The notes: generated by a model not told the origin, from the letters alone. Shown: positions 27,015 to 36,647, counted from the first letter of the stretch. The stretch: 55,339 nucleotides of DNA from Bacteroidales bacterium (GCA_009774765.1 VSOK01000012.1:1-55339); one strand, 5' to 3'. Made by a program: numbers and translations.

Positions 27015-28148
27015 TTACAGCCTCGTTACATTTCCATCCTGTATTTTGACCACAAAGCAGTCCGGAAAGCTTCTTTTCGCCTCCTTGTGCATTTCTTTTG
27101 CCTTTTCAAGCGAAGTCTGCCTGCAGATGATATGCTTGTACATTTTGCCGGCAGGATAGATTTCAGCCTTGTAGCCTTTCAGGGCCTTGTCCCCTTCCGG
27201 CAGCCTGCGGCTGAGCAGCAGCACCTGGATGCCATACGAAGTCCCGGTATCAGGACAGATTTCTCCCGTTTGCTTTGTTGCATCGGCCGAAGGCTCTGAA
27301 ACGGACCGGGATGATGCATCTGCCGTGTAATTTATGCTTCCGTCATAACTCTGCTTGAAATCCTTGAAAGCAAGAAACAGCTTCTGGGCTATCTGTTCTT
27401 TCCCCGTAGCCGAGTTCAGCACCTTCAGGTCTGCGGCATTGGATATGAATCCGGCCTCCACAAGCACCGAAGGCATTGTAGTCTTCCAGAGCACATAGAA
27501 CGGATCCTGTGAAATTCCTCTGTTGTTTCTGATGGGACCTTTGGCCATCTGGCTGTTGACGTCGGCGGCAAACAGCAGGCTCTGCTCATAGAATGCATTC
27601 TGCATCAGGGTGAAAAAGATGAATGATTCCGGGTCGTTCGGGTCGAATCCCTGATATTTTGTGCTGTAGTCCTCTTCGAGAAGAATTACGGAGTTCTCTC
27701 TGCGGCAGACGTCCATATTTGATGCAAAAAGGTCTTTGTTCTTTGAGCTTGACTGTCCGAGTATATGCACGGAAAATCCGCTCGGCGAAGTCTGCTGTAC
27801 GGAATTGATGTGAATGGAGACGAACAGGTCGGCCTTGTTGCGGTTGGCTATGTCGGCCCTTTCATTGAGAGTGATATATTTGTCCGTCGTCCTGGTATAT
27901 ATGACCTTGACGTCAGGATATGCTTCCTTTATCTTCTGTCCGAAAAGTTTCGATATGGACAGGGTGAGATTCTTTTCGTATGTCTTGCGGTCTTTGCTTA
28001 CGCATCCCGCGTCCTTTCCCCCGTGACCGGGGTCTATGACTACGGTCTTCAGCTTCAGCTGGCTGCCTTTCTGCTGTGCGTATGCAGATACTCCTGAACA
28101 AAGAAAAACACAGGATATTAATAATATATAGGTGTATTTGATATTCAT
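27015..28148 (-). CDS. N-acetylmuramoyl-L-alanine amidase (Amidase_3)
   Basis: A 377-residue secreted amidase that cleaves peptide stems from peptidoglycan during cell separation. The signal peptide ends at AYA-Q. The zinc amidase domain covers about 30-265 with VVIDPGHGGKDAGC (first zinc His), YEKNLTLSISKLFG (Glu), DLFVSIHINS (second His) and PSVLVEAGFISN (catalytic Glu). The C-terminal 100 residues contain a SPOR-like stretch (GIQVLLLSRRLPEGDKALKG) that could target it to the septum. Divergent from lptD. Confidence 0.92.
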   Translation of the reverse strand: MNIKYTYILLISCVFLCSGVSAYAQQKGSQLKLKTVVIDPGHGGKDAGCVSKDRKTYEKNLTLSISKLFGQKIKEAYPDVKVIYTRTTDKYITLNERADIANRNKADLFVSIHINSVQQTSPSGFSVHILGQSSSKNKDLFASNMDVCRRENSVILLEEDYSTKYQGFDPNDPESFIFFTLMQNAFYEQSLLFAADVNSQMAKGPIRNNRGISQDPFYVLWKTTMPSVLVEAGFISNAADLKVLNSATGKEQIAQKLFLAFKDFKQSYDGSINYTADASSRSVSEPSADATKQTGEICPDTGTSYGIQVLLLSRRLPEGDKALKGYKAEIYPAGKMYKHIICRQTSLEKAKEMHKEAKRSFPDCFVVKIQDGNVTRL

Positions 28149-28162
28149 TACAGCAACTCTAT

Positions 28163-28193
28163 TTGGTAGTAATTGAAATTAATCTTAAATTTG
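28163..28193 (+). promoter_or_regulatory. Promoter of lptD
   Basis: TTG at 28163-28165 and TAAATTTG at 28186-28193, separated by 20 bp, match the Bacteroidota -33/-7 consensus on the plus strand. On the minus strand TATTTTTG (28201-28208) may serve the amidase gene. Confidence 0.65.
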
Positions 28194-28248
28194 CATTTTG
28201 CAAAAATACGAAAAAATTGCAGAATTAGCAGAATAAGAAGATTATTTG

Positions 28249-31014
28249 ATGTCTCAATATAAGCACGGGAGCAATAAGATCGGGTATGAGAGACTGATGT
28301 CAATAGTACTGTTGTTACTTGTCATCAGTTCTTTTTCTGTTTCCTCGCAGAACGACCGGAGGTCAAGAAGGAACAGGCAGAGAAACCCGCAGAGAACGGA
28401 AATCGCGCAGGATACGGTGCAGATATCCGATTCAGTGCGTGCAGTACGTGATTCCGTGGCACGCGCCGACTCCATTTCAAGGACGGACTCATTGAGCCTT
28501 CTGAGCAAAAGTTCCATTGACCGCCCGGCATTCTCGGCCGCGAAGGATTCGATCATAGAAGACTTTACCGACGGCAGGAGGATGATGTACTATTACGGTG
28601 ACGTTACCGTCAAATACGGCGATATGGAGCTTACCGCTGATTATATGGAGTACGACATGCAGGCACAGACCGTCTTTGCAAGGGGAACAAGGGACACGAG
28701 CGGGACGTTCAAGGGACAGCCTCAGATGACCCAGGGAGGCAAGACCTACACGATGGAGGAAGTCAGGTACAACTTCGAGACACGCAAGGCGAGAATCAAC
28801 AATATGATCACTCAGGAGCAGGAAGGTATTCTGCACGGAAAGAATATCCAGATGAATCCTGACAGGTCCATAAACATAAAAAAAGGACGATATACGGTCT
28901 GTGACTGTGAACATCCCCACTATTACCTTCATCTTACTGCGGCAAAAGTAATGACGCAGCCATCCCAGAGAACCGTATTCGGACCGGCTTATCCGGTGAT
29001 AGAAGACGTGCCTCTCTTTCCTGTGGTACTTCCGTTCGGTTTCATCCCCAAACGTCCCGACAGGGCTACGGGATTCCTGATGCCGACATTCGGAGAGGAG
29101 CGTGCCAGAGGATTCTACCTCAGGGATATGGGTATGTATTTCGTTCTCGGAGACTATTTTGACGTCTCTCTGACAGGAAGCCTCTACACGCTGGGATCCT
29201 GGGGTGTGGACGTGAATTCAAGATATAAGGTCAACTACAAGTGCAACGGATCGTTTGCCCTGACATATTCCAATGACCAGACAGGAGAAAAGGGAAGCTC
29301 GGATTTCTTCCAGACAAGGAACTTTGCAGTCCGCTGGAGCCACTCCCAGGATTCAAAGGCAAACCCGGGAATGTCTTTCAGCGCGTCCGTCAACTTCTCC
29401 AGCCCTTCCAACAACAAATACAACTCAAGTTCAATCAATGAAGCGTTGCAGAACCAGATATCGTCATCGATATCCTGGGCCAAGAACTGGAACGGCAAGT
29501 TGAATCTGTCCGTCAACGCGCTTCACAGCCAGAACTCGAGGGACAGTTCGTATGCGTTCACTCTGCCTAATGTCACATTCTCCGTTTCTCGCCTTTATCC
29601 GTTCAAAAGGAAGAACAGGGTCGGAAAAGAGAAATTCTATGAGAAATTCTCAATAGGATACAATACGACACTCCAGAACAAAATCAATTTCAAGGCATCG
29701 GAATTCAACAAGCCGGGCTTCTGGGACAAGATGCAGAACGGTATGGCCCACAACTTCCAGATAGGTCTGCCGAACTTCACTTTGTTCAAGTATATAAATT
29801 TCACCCCGAGCATCACCTACGGTATGAACTGGTTCTTTGACAAGAGGGAACGCTTCTACAACGAGGAGACCGGCAAGGTGGAGGAAAAGAGGGCCGGACA
29901 GTTCCAGCACTTCGGTGCGACTCACAATTATTCAGGAGGCTTATCCGTCAGCACCCGTCTGTACGGTATGTTCAACTATGGCAAGCACCATAAGCTTCAG
30001 GCCATAAGGCACGTCATCACTCCTTCCGTAAACTTCTCGTTCTCTCCGGAGAAGGGTACGCACTTCAACGGCTGGAGAACCCTTAACTATGTGGATGCAA
30101 ACGGCGTGGAGCAGTCACAGACATACAACATATATGCAGGACAGATAAACTCTGCCCCTGGACGCGGCAAGACTGCAAGCATGAACCTTACCATAGGCAA
30201 CAACCTTGAGGCCAAGGTGCGCGATCTGAGGGACACGACAGGTACAGGAAGCAAAAAGATCAAGCTGATAGACAATCTGTCGCTCACTACCGGATACAAC
30301 TTCCTTGCGGACTCGCTCAGGATGAACAATATCGGAATAACGATGTCGACTTCCGTATTCGGCAAGTTGGGTATAAATGCAAATGTGCATCTTGACCCTT
30401 ATGCTATGGAAGTGGTGGGCAACAGCGTGAGGAGGGTGAACAAATTCAATGTGCAGACACAAGGCTGGCACAAGCCTGTGAGACTTACGAATGCCGGCGC
30501 TTCCCTCTCCTACTCCCTTTCCGGGGACGGAAAGATCAACGGCAATGACGGTACGCGCCAGGCCGGAGGCAATCCTGCCGACCATTATACGAGAATCTAT
30601 TATCATCCTGTCACAGGGGAATATATTCCTGGAGGATGGCTGTATTATATGAACCCTAATTCTCCGTGGTCTGTCAATTTCAACTACAACTACAGCTATT
30701 CCAGGACATATCAGTATTCCAACGGGCAGGTCATTACAAACCACAGGCATACACAGACGCTTGGAGTATCGGGAAACGTAAAGATAACCCCGGCCCTTGC
30801 TCTTAACCTGCAGACCGGTTTTGACCTTATGGCTCTCAAGATGACGACTACGCAGGTGGGTGCGACATACGACCTGCATTGCTTCAACATATCCGTCAGC
30901 TGGGTGCCGACCGGACAATGGAAGTCGTGGAGTTTCCGTATAGCTGCAAATGCCGCCGCTCTTGCCGATCTTTTGAGGTATAAGAAAAGCCACAGCTACT
31001 GGGATAATTTCTGA
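28249..31014 (+). CDS. lptD: LptD-like outer membrane LPS-assembly protein
   Basis: A 921-residue outer membrane protein of the Bacteroidota LptD/OstA type, which inserts lipopolysaccharide into the outer leaflet. A signal anchor (LMSIVLLLLVISSFSVSSQ) is followed by an Arg/Asn-rich linker, an OstA-like periplasmic beta-jellyroll (YYYGDVTVKYGDMELTADY, about 105-190) and a large barrel (VVLPFGFIPKRPDRATGFLMP and repeated aromatic-ended strands). ATG 28249 was chosen over the TTG at 28246. It lies beside mlaD and an amidase, an envelope-biogenesis neighbourhood. Confidence 0.93.
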   Translation: MSQYKHGSNKIGYERLMSIVLLLLVISSFSVSSQNDRRSRRNRQRNPQRTEIAQDTVQISDSVRAVRDSVARADSISRTDSLSLLSKSSIDRPAFSAAKDSIIEDFTDGRRMMYYYGDVTVKYGDMELTADYMEYDMQAQTVFARGTRDTSGTFKGQPQMTQGGKTYTMEEVRYNFETRKARINNMITQEQEGILHGKNIQMNPDRSINIKKGRYTVCDCEHPHYYLHLTAAKVMTQPSQRTVFGPAYPVIEDVPLFPVVLPFGFIPKRPDRATGFLMPTFGEERARGFYLRDMGMYFVLGDYFDVSLTGSLYTLGSWGVDVNSRYKVNYKCNGSFALTYSNDQTGEKGSSDFFQTRNFAVRWSHSQDSKANPGMSFSASVNFSSPSNNKYNSSSINEALQNQISSSISWAKNWNGKLNLSVNALHSQNSRDSSYAFTLPNVTFSVSRLYPFKRKNRVGKEKFYEKFSIGYNTTLQNKINFKASEFNKPGFWDKMQNGMAHNFQIGLPNFTLFKYINFTPSITYGMNWFFDKRERFYNEETGKVEEKRAGQFQHFGATHNYSGGLSVSTRLYGMFNYGKHHKLQAIRHVITPSVNFSFSPEKGTHFNGWRTLNYVDANGVEQSQTYNIYAGQINSAPGRGKTASMNLTIGNNLEAKVRDLRDTTGTGSKKIKLIDNLSLTTGYNFLADSLRMNNIGITMSTSVFGKLGINANVHLDPYAMEVVGNSVRRVNKFNVQTQGWHKPVRLTNAGASLSYSLSGDGKINGNDGTRQAGGNPADHYTRIYYHPVTGEYIPGGWLYYMNPNSPWSVNFNYNYSYSRTYQYSNGQVITNHRHTQTLGVSGNVKITPALALNLQTGFDLMALKMTTTQVGATYDLHCFNISVSWVPTGQWKSWSFRIAANAAALADLLRYKKSHSYWDNF

Positions 31015-31086
31015 TAAAATATTGTATATTCTGATAAAATTTCAATATTTTTCGCATCTGCAATGCGTATATGCGGATTTTTTATT

Positions 31087-31094
31087 TATCTTTG
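31087..31094 (+). promoter_or_regulatory. -7 element for rho
   Basis: TATCTTTG fits TAnnTTTG, giving a leader of roughly 45 nt before the rho start codon. Just upstream (about 31053-31080) a CGCAT/ATGCG stem followed by TATATGCGG and a T-run looks like the lptD terminator. Confidence 0.5.
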
Positions 31095-31147
31095 TGTACC
31101 TATTCGGGAATTTCTAAAAGAATAATCATTTATCAGAATACATATTT

Positions 31148-32977
31148 ATGCACAAAATTTTTGAGCTAAAAGAGATGGAGCTTGAGAAGGTCCAGTCCAT
31201 TGCGGCCGAACTCAAGATAAAGAACGTGAAGAAGAAAGACAAGGACACACTCATATATGAGATTCTTGACCAGGAAGCTGTCCTTGACTCGATAAAAGCT
31301 CAGGACAAACCTGACAAACCACGCAGAGGCAGACCTAAAAAAGAGAAGACTATCAGCCAGGCAGAACCGGCAAAGGAAGAAAACAAAGCCAAAGAAAAGC
31401 CTGTACAGAAGAAAAAAGAGTCTGCACCGGAAGCTGCAGCAGAGCCTCAGCAGCCAAAAGAGACTCCAGCTCCTAAAAAAAGAGGACGCAAACCGAAACA
31501 GACACAGGAGCCACAGGCTGAGGCAGCACAGACAAAACCTCAGGCACAGGAAAAGGCACCTGTACAGCAGCAGGCTCAGCCTAAAGAACAGCCGGAAACG
31601 GACAAAGCGTCTTCAGCATCTGAAAGCAAGACGCAGGAACCGGTTCAGAAACAGTCAAACCAGGATTTCCAGGGGCAGAAAAACCGCAGGGCACGCATAA
31701 ACAGGAATGAGCCGGGCAACAGTCAGAACAATTCCTACAACAATAACAACGGATACGGCAATTCGGCCGCACAGAATACCGGAAACAATTATCACAACAA
31801 TAATCATCAGAGACCTCAGCAGACGGTCCAGCAGCCCAAGCTGGAGTTCGAAGGAGTAGTGGAAGCTACAGGAGTCCTTGAAATTATGCCTGACGGCTAT
31901 GGATTCCTACGTTCATCGGACTATAATTATCTCAATTCACCAGATGACATATATGTGTCACAGAACCAGATCAAGGCAAATGCCCTCAAGACAGGTGACA
32001 CAGTGACGGGAGAAATCAAGCCTCCTAAGGAGGGAGACAAATATTTCCCGCTGGTCAGAATCAAATATATCAACGGACGTACTCCGGAATATATAAGGGA
32101 CAGGGTTCCTTTTGATTTCCTTACTCCCCTTTTCCCTGAGGAAAAGTTCAATCTTCTCGGAAACGGGCACAATGACCTGTCCTGCCGTGTAGTGGATATG
32201 TTCACTCCTATAGGAAAAGGTCAGAGAGGACTTATAGTGGCGCAGCCTAAAACAGGTAAGACAGTGCTTCTGAAATCAATCGCCAACGCAATTGCGGACA
32301 ACCATCCTGAGGCCTATATGATAGTTCTTCTCATAGATGAGCGTCCTGAGGAGGTAACTGATATGGCGAGAAGCGTAAAGGCTGAGGTCGTGGCTTCCAC
32401 ATTTGACGAGCCTGCGGAAAGGCATGTGAAAGTGGCCAATATGGTGCTGGAGAAAGCTAAAAGAATGGTTGAATGCGGACACGATGTGGTGATTTTCCTT
32501 GATTCAATCACGCGTCTCGCACGTGCATACAATACCGTACAGCCTGCTTCAGGAAAAGTGCTTTCAGGAGGTGTGGACGCCAATGCTCTCCACAAGCCGA
32601 AGAGATTTTTCGGAGCAGCCCGCAATATTGAAGGCGGAGGATCGCTGACAATTCTTGCGACAGCCCTTATCGACACCGGTTCAAAAATGGACGAGGTGAT
32701 TTTCGAGGAGTTCAAGGGAACAGGAAATATGGAGCTTCAGCTTGACAGGAAGCTGGCAAACAAACGTATATTCCCTGCTGTTGACGTCACGCTTTCAAGC
32801 ACACGCCGTGATGATTTGCTCTATAATCCTGAGTATATCAACAGAATCTGGATTCTGAGGAATTATCTTGCGGATATGACATCAGTAGAAGCGATGGAAT
32901 TCCTGAAGACACGCTTTGAAAAGACAGTCTCCAACGAAGAGTTCCTAATCACTATGAACGGTGACAAACTTCAGTAG
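31148..32977 (+). CDS. rho: Transcription termination factor Rho with disordered insertion
   Basis: A 609-residue Rho, long for the family (about 420 in E. coli). The Rho_N helical domain is at 1-45 (LKEMELEKVQSIAAELKIKN). Residues about 55-235 are low-complexity: first Lys/Pro/Glu/Gln-rich, then Asn/Gln-rich (NNSYNNNNGYGNSAAQN). The RNA-binding CSD-like domain (GVLEIMPDGYGFLR) starts near 243. The ATPase core has GQRGLIVAQPKTGKT (Walker A), VIFLDSITRLARAYN (Walker B), and the Q/R-loop regions. Large N-terminal insertions are known from Bacteroidota and some Actinobacteria. A strong terminator follows 20 nt after the stop. Confidence 0.98.
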   Translation: MHKIFELKEMELEKVQSIAAELKIKNVKKKDKDTLIYEILDQEAVLDSIKAQDKPDKPRRGRPKKEKTISQAEPAKEENKAKEKPVQKKKESAPEAAAEPQQPKETPAPKKRGRKPKQTQEPQAEAAQTKPQAQEKAPVQQQAQPKEQPETDKASSASESKTQEPVQKQSNQDFQGQKNRRARINRNEPGNSQNNSYNNNNGYGNSAAQNTGNNYHNNNHQRPQQTVQQPKLEFEGVVEATGVLEIMPDGYGFLRSSDYNYLNSPDDIYVSQNQIKANALKTGDTVTGEIKPPKEGDKYFPLVRIKYINGRTPEYIRDRVPFDFLTPLFPEEKFNLLGNGHNDLSCRVVDMFTPIGKGQRGLIVAQPKTGKTVLLKSIANAIADNHPEAYMIVLLIDERPEEVTDMARSVKAEVVASTFDEPAERHVKVANMVLEKAKRMVECGHDVVIFLDSITRLARAYNTVQPASGKVLSGGVDANALHKPKRFFGAARNIEGGGSLTILATALIDTGSKMDEVIFEEFKGTGNMELQLDRKLANKRIFPAVDVTLSSTRRDDLLYNPEYINRIWILRNYLADMTSVEAMEFLKTRFEKTVSNEEFLITMNGDKLQ

Positions 32978-32996
32978 ACTACGATACAGAAACAAT

Positions 32997-33034
32997 AAAA
33001 AATGGGCTGACCATCTTCGGTCAGCCCATTTTTT
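32997..33034. terminator. Bidirectional terminator between rho and META gene
   Basis: AAAAAATGGGCTGACC, loop ATCTTC, GGTCAGCCCATTTTTT: a perfect 16-bp stem whose ends are A and T runs, so it works from both sides. It separates the convergent rho and META-domain genes. Confidence 0.95.
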
Positions 33035-33050
33035 ATACGGAAGTCTTTCT

Positions 33051-33464
33051 TTATTTTGAAAGAGTCATCAGTGCTTTTCCTTCAGCATCGTAGAGAGTAA
33101 GGATTCCGTCAGCAGTCTTGGCTGTCTTCACAGCGTTTACTGCAGCAAGGAAATCCTGCTCAGTCTTCATCTTGGATTCAGGTCCTGCCATCATCGTAGT
33201 CATCAGAGTACCGAATGACAGATTGTTTCCATCAAGGGTATAATTGCCGTTGACGATGTTTACACCTGTGTTACCGTGAATCCTTCCGTTTTCCACGTCA
33301 AATTCAATGAACGGAGCCACCTCATCCTCAGTCTGAGGAGCAGCGATCTCTTCCCCGTTGATAGTCTTGACTTTCCATTCTCCTGAAAGGTCAAGTGCCT
33401 GTGTGCAGGAGAAAAGAGTCATTATTGCAGCTGCAACAGCAGCCATAGAAATGATTTTTTTCAT
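33051..33464 (-). CDS. META/HslJ-domain lipoprotein
   Basis: A 137-residue lipoprotein. The signal MKKIISMAAVAAAIMTLFSC ends in a lipobox (Cys20). The mature part is a META (HslJ-like) domain: LSGEWKVKTINGEEI, then FIEFDVENGRIHGNTGVNIVNG with the conserved G-N-x-G region, then LSFGTLMTTMMAGPE and a final LTLYDAEGKALMTL. Members are small envelope or stress-linked proteins of unknown biochemical role. Single gene between the rho terminator and the recombinase. Confidence 0.88.
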   Translation of the reverse strand: MKKIISMAAVAAAIMTLFSCTQALDLSGEWKVKTINGEEIAAPQTEDEVAPFIEFDVENGRIHGNTGVNIVNGNYTLDGNNLSFGTLMTTMMAGPESKMKTEQDFLAAVNAVKTAKTADGILTLYDAEGKALMTLSK

Positions 33465-33489
33465 CTTAAATATTTTTAATATCCGGGTG

Positions 33490-33497
33490 CAAATATA
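33490..33497 (-). promoter_or_regulatory. -7 element for the META-domain gene
   Basis: TATATTTG on the minus strand, 26 nt before the start codon. No clear -33 TTG. Confidence 0.5.
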
Positions 33498-33561
33498 CTG
33501 CTTTTATTTGATTTAACCCTAATCCGGAGCATATAAGCCTTTGCCATAGATGTCGTATAGG

Positions 33562-34758
33562 TCATAGTTCCCTGAGAATAAGTCTGTTGGCGTTGTCTAC
33601 TATACCGTTGTCCAATGATGCGAGATAAATGCGCGTAGTCATTTCCGACCCGTGCCCCAAAGCCTCGCTTATTACAGCAGTGGGTATATTCTTGACTTTT
33701 GCGGCACTTGCCCAGGTATGCCTGCTTACATACATAGTCAGCATAATGTCAAGATTCAGCCTGGTGCCGATGTTTTTGAGGTGACGGTTGACGAAGTGCC
33801 CCATATTCAGATACTGCTTCCGTTCATCCATACCGCTGTGCCTTATTATAGGCAGAAGATAAGGCGAGTCTCCCGTATCATATTTCTCCACAATATCCTG
33901 CATACAGGATTCCCATCTGATTACCAGACGCTGGCCTGTCTTTCTTCTCCGGTAGACAAGATTTCCGTTTTTAAGGTCGGTCTTCTTCAGATAGCTCATA
34001 TCCACAAACGACATTCCGCGTGTATAGAAGCTGAAAAGAAACATATTCCGCGCAAAATCCGCCCCGGGATGCAGCGGAATCTCCTTTATCCGCCTTATGG
34101 CCTTCAGAGGCAGAGCGCGCTTGACTGTCTTCCCTATACCGGTATAGACATATCTGAACGGAAAATTCTGCACCGCCAGTCCCTTGTCCACAGCCCTGTT
34201 GTAGGCTGCACGGAGATTGCGCATATAGAATGACGAGGTATTGGGACTGACACCTGATGATTTGAGGAATGCTTCATATTCAATCATCATATTGGAGCTG
34301 ATTTCATCAAACAGCACATCCTTTCCTCCGTTGAAACGCATAAAACTGTTCAGGGATACCGCATACGTCTCGGATATACGTGTCTTCCCTATGCTTTTAA
34401 GCCATACGGCAAGTTCCCCCATAAACGATGTAAGGCTGATTTCAGAGTTTGGATGCCTGTACAGCAGCACTACATCATCTGAGGTATATCCGGTGCCCCT
34501 GCCTTCCAGGCTGCATATAATCTTCTTCAGCCTCTCCATATCCTTTTCTACGGCCGAGCGTATGGCAAAAAGCCTTTCATCACTCTGCAGCGGGACCGGA
34601 CTTATTATTTCAGAACGCCCGGAATCCCATTCCACAGGATATATTCTGTGGTTTGTCCCGATCTGTCTTGCCGTACGTTGATGGATTACCTGATAATACA
34701 ATGTCCCTTGTCTGTCCGATTTTCCCGAAGGACGGAATTTTAATTTTACTGTAGCCAT
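33562..34758 (-). CDS. Tyrosine recombinase (Bacteroides-type integrase/invertase)
   Basis: A 398-residue tyrosine recombinase with an N-terminal arm-binding domain (VKLKFRPSGKSDRQGTLYYQ), a SAM-like core-binding domain (about 100-200) and a catalytic domain. Visible catalytic positions are the first Arg in FYTRGMSFVD, the Lys in YRRRKTGQR, the box II Arg in YVSRHTWASAAK, LGHGSEMT with the late His, and the nucleophile Tyr in TRIYLA. The box II HxxR begins with Tyr rather than His, as in many Bacteroides invertase-like recombinases. It stands alone between a META gene and a DEAD-box helicase with no flanking phage or conjugation genes. Target unknown. Confidence 0.9.
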   Translation of the reverse strand: MATVKLKFRPSGKSDRQGTLYYQVIHQRTARQIGTNHRIYPVEWDSGRSEIISPVPLQSDERLFAIRSAVEKDMERLKKIICSLEGRGTGYTSDDVVLLYRHPNSEISLTSFMGELAVWLKSIGKTRISETYAVSLNSFMRFNGGKDVLFDEISSNMMIEYEAFLKSSGVSPNTSSFYMRNLRAAYNRAVDKGLAVQNFPFRYVYTGIGKTVKRALPLKAIRRIKEIPLHPGADFARNMFLFSFYTRGMSFVDMSYLKKTDLKNGNLVYRRRKTGQRLVIRWESCMQDIVEKYDTGDSPYLLPIIRHSGMDERKQYLNMGHFVNRHLKNIGTRLNLDIMLTMYVSRHTWASAAKVKNIPTAVISEALGHGSEMTTRIYLASLDNGIVDNANRLILREL

Positions 34759-34794
34759 TACTTTTGAATAATTAATTTATCCAAAAATAAAATA

Positions 34795-34820
34795 GACTCC
34801 GTCCTTTCGGGGCGGAGTCC
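34795..34820 (-). terminator. Terminator after the DEAD-box helicase gene
   Basis: On the minus strand a GACTCCG/CGGAGTC stem, extended by G-C and G-U pairs around a small loop, is followed by TATTTTATTTTT. It lies 20 nt after the helicase stop and before the recombinase gene. Confidence 0.85.
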
Positions 34821-34839
34821 ATAAATGCCTATAAAATTT

Positions 34840-36624
34840 TTATCTTCTTCCGGAGCTTCTTCCTCCCTTGCGCTCTCCCCTTCCGGACCTTGAATTTCCT
34901 CCTCTTCCTGAACGTCCGCCTTTACGGCTTGACTTTCCTGATCTTGAAGAGCTTTTGTACTCTCCCATAGACATCCATTCCTCCTGGTCTTCCTGCTCCT
35001 GCACATCTCCTGCAACTTCCACTACCACAGGGCGGTCGTTCCATGTAAGCCCTTCAAATGCCCTGAGCACGTCTTCTGTACAACGCTCGTCCACCTCAAA
35101 GAAAGAAAACTTCTTCATAAGGTCGACACGGCCCACATCCACACGTTTGCTGGTGTTGTCGTTGAGCATATTCATAAGCCCCTTGAGATTGAACCTGTCA
35201 AACTTTCCGAGGTTTATAAAAAGACGTGAGAATCCTTTTTCAGCCTTGCGCGGTCCTTTGCCGTCCTTGTCGCGCTTTTTCTCCCTTTTGCTGTCTACGG
35301 CAATCTCTATATCATCCCTGTCACGGTAATATTCATAGAAACGGTTGAATTCGTGCGATACCACTCTTTTGATGAGGTCTTCCTTTCCGAGCCAGTCCAG
35401 CTTGCGGTAGATTTCCTGCATAAAGTCATTGATTTCGTCTTCATTGACCTTTACCTTCTCCAGGTCGTCTATGACCTTGAAAAGCTGTTTTTTGCATATT
35501 TCCTTCGCCGTAGGGATGGTTCCAGGGGTAAACTCCTTGCCGATGGACTTCTCGATATTTCTGACCTTGCCTTTCTCCTTCATATTGATGATGGCGATGG
35601 AAGTTCCTGTCTTGCCGGCACGTCCTGTCCTTCCGCTCCTGTGGGTATAGCTCTCCGTATCATCAGGCAGGCCATAATTGATTACGTGCGTAAGGTCGTC
35701 CACGTCAAGTCCTCTTGCGGCAACGTCAGTGGCTACGAGAATCTGTATGTTGCGTATGCGGAATTTCTGCATCACGATGTCACGCTGAGCCTGGGAGAGG
35801 TCTCCGTGAAGGGAATCGGCATTATAGCCTTCCTGCATCAGCTTGTCGGCTATTTCCTGGGTTTCCATACGTGTACGGCAGAATATTATTCCGTATATCT
35901 GAGGATAATAGTCTACAATACGTTTCAATGTCTCATATTTGTCCCTCGCATGCACGACATAGACGATATGCTTAACATTGGATGTGCCCTCGTTTTTGCG
36001 TCCTATTGTGATTTCTTTTGCATTACGCAGGTAATTCTGGGCTATTCTGCTTATTTCCTTGCTCATGGTTGCAGAGAAAAGCAGAGTATTCCTTTCCTGA
36101 GGCACATCGGCAAGGATGGCGTTGATGCTTTCGGTAAATCCCATATTCAGCATCTCGTCAGCTTCATCCAGCACGACGTTCTTTACTGTAGCAAGGGAGA
36201 CGGTCTTGCGCTCCATAAGGTCGATAAGACGTCCCGGGGTCGCTACGATTATATGTACGCCACGTTTCAGGGCACGTATCTGGCTTTCTATAGATGAACC
36301 TCCATAGACTGGAAGAACCTTAAGTCCTTCCACATATTTGCAATAGTCATTCAGGTCGCCCGCAATCTGCAGACAAAGTTCTCTTGTAGGACACAGGACA
36401 AGCGACTGGGGATAATTTTCCTCCACATTGATTTTCTGTATAAGAGGCAGGCCGAATGCTGCTGTCTTTCCTGTTCCTGTCTGGGCCAAAGCCACTACAT
36501 CATTGTTTTCACCCAAAAGATAAGGTATTACTTCTTCCTGTACCGGCATCGGGTAGGCGTACCCCATTTCTTCAATGGCACGCCTGATTTCGGGAGACAC
36601 CCCGAGTTCTTCAAATGTTTTCAC
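34840..36624 (-). CDS. DEAD-box RNA helicase (DbpA/CsdA-like)
   Basis: An ATP-dependent RNA helicase of about 594 residues. It has the Q motif (FEELGVSPEIRRAIEEMGY, MPVQ), AQTGTGKT, PTREL, DEAD in VLDEADEMLNMGF, SAT, and HRSGRTGRAGKTG. A DbpA-type RNA-binding domain (about 470-545; FSRLFINLGKFDRFN) and a basic Ser/Arg/Gly-rich tail follow. I place the start at the GTG at 36624, since the family normally begins at KTFEELGV; the longer reading from 36750 adds 42 unrelated residues and runs through the carB terminator and this gene's own promoter. Likely roles are ribosome assembly and cold-stress RNA unwinding. Confidence 0.94.
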   Translation of the reverse strand: MKTFEELGVSPEIRRAIEEMGYAYPMPVQEEVIPYLLGENNDVVALAQTGTGKTAAFGLPLIQKINVEENYPQSLVLCPTRELCLQIAGDLNDYCKYVEGLKVLPVYGGSSIESQIRALKRGVHIIVATPGRLIDLMERKTVSLATVKNVVLDEADEMLNMGFTESINAILADVPQERNTLLFSATMSKEISRIAQNYLRNAKEITIGRKNEGTSNVKHIVYVVHARDKYETLKRIVDYYPQIYGIIFCRTRMETQEIADKLMQEGYNADSLHGDLSQAQRDIVMQKFRIRNIQILVATDVAARGLDVDDLTHVINYGLPDDTESYTHRSGRTGRAGKTGTSIAIINMKEKGKVRNIEKSIGKEFTPGTIPTAKEICKKQLFKVIDDLEKVKVNEDEINDFMQEIYRKLDWLGKEDLIKRVVSHEFNRFYEYYRDRDDIEIAVDSKREKKRDKDGKGPRKAEKGFSRLFINLGKFDRFNLKGLMNMLNDNTSKRVDVGRVDLMKKFSFFEVDERCTEDVLRAFEGLTWNDRPVVVEVAGDVQEQEDQEEWMSMGEYKSSSRSGKSSRKGGRSGRGGNSRSGRGERKGGRSSGRR

Positions 36625-36647
36625 TATATATTTTTTCGATTCGCACG

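Noticed and set aside
30115..30993. 292-aa minus-strand ORF inside lptD
   Set aside because: Complementary frame of lptD; no domain, and its composition mirrors the lptD codons.
34758..35015. 85-aa minus-strand ORF at the end of the DEAD-box helicase gene
   Set aside because: Alternate frame of the repetitive Ser/Arg/Gly tail that runs through the terminator.
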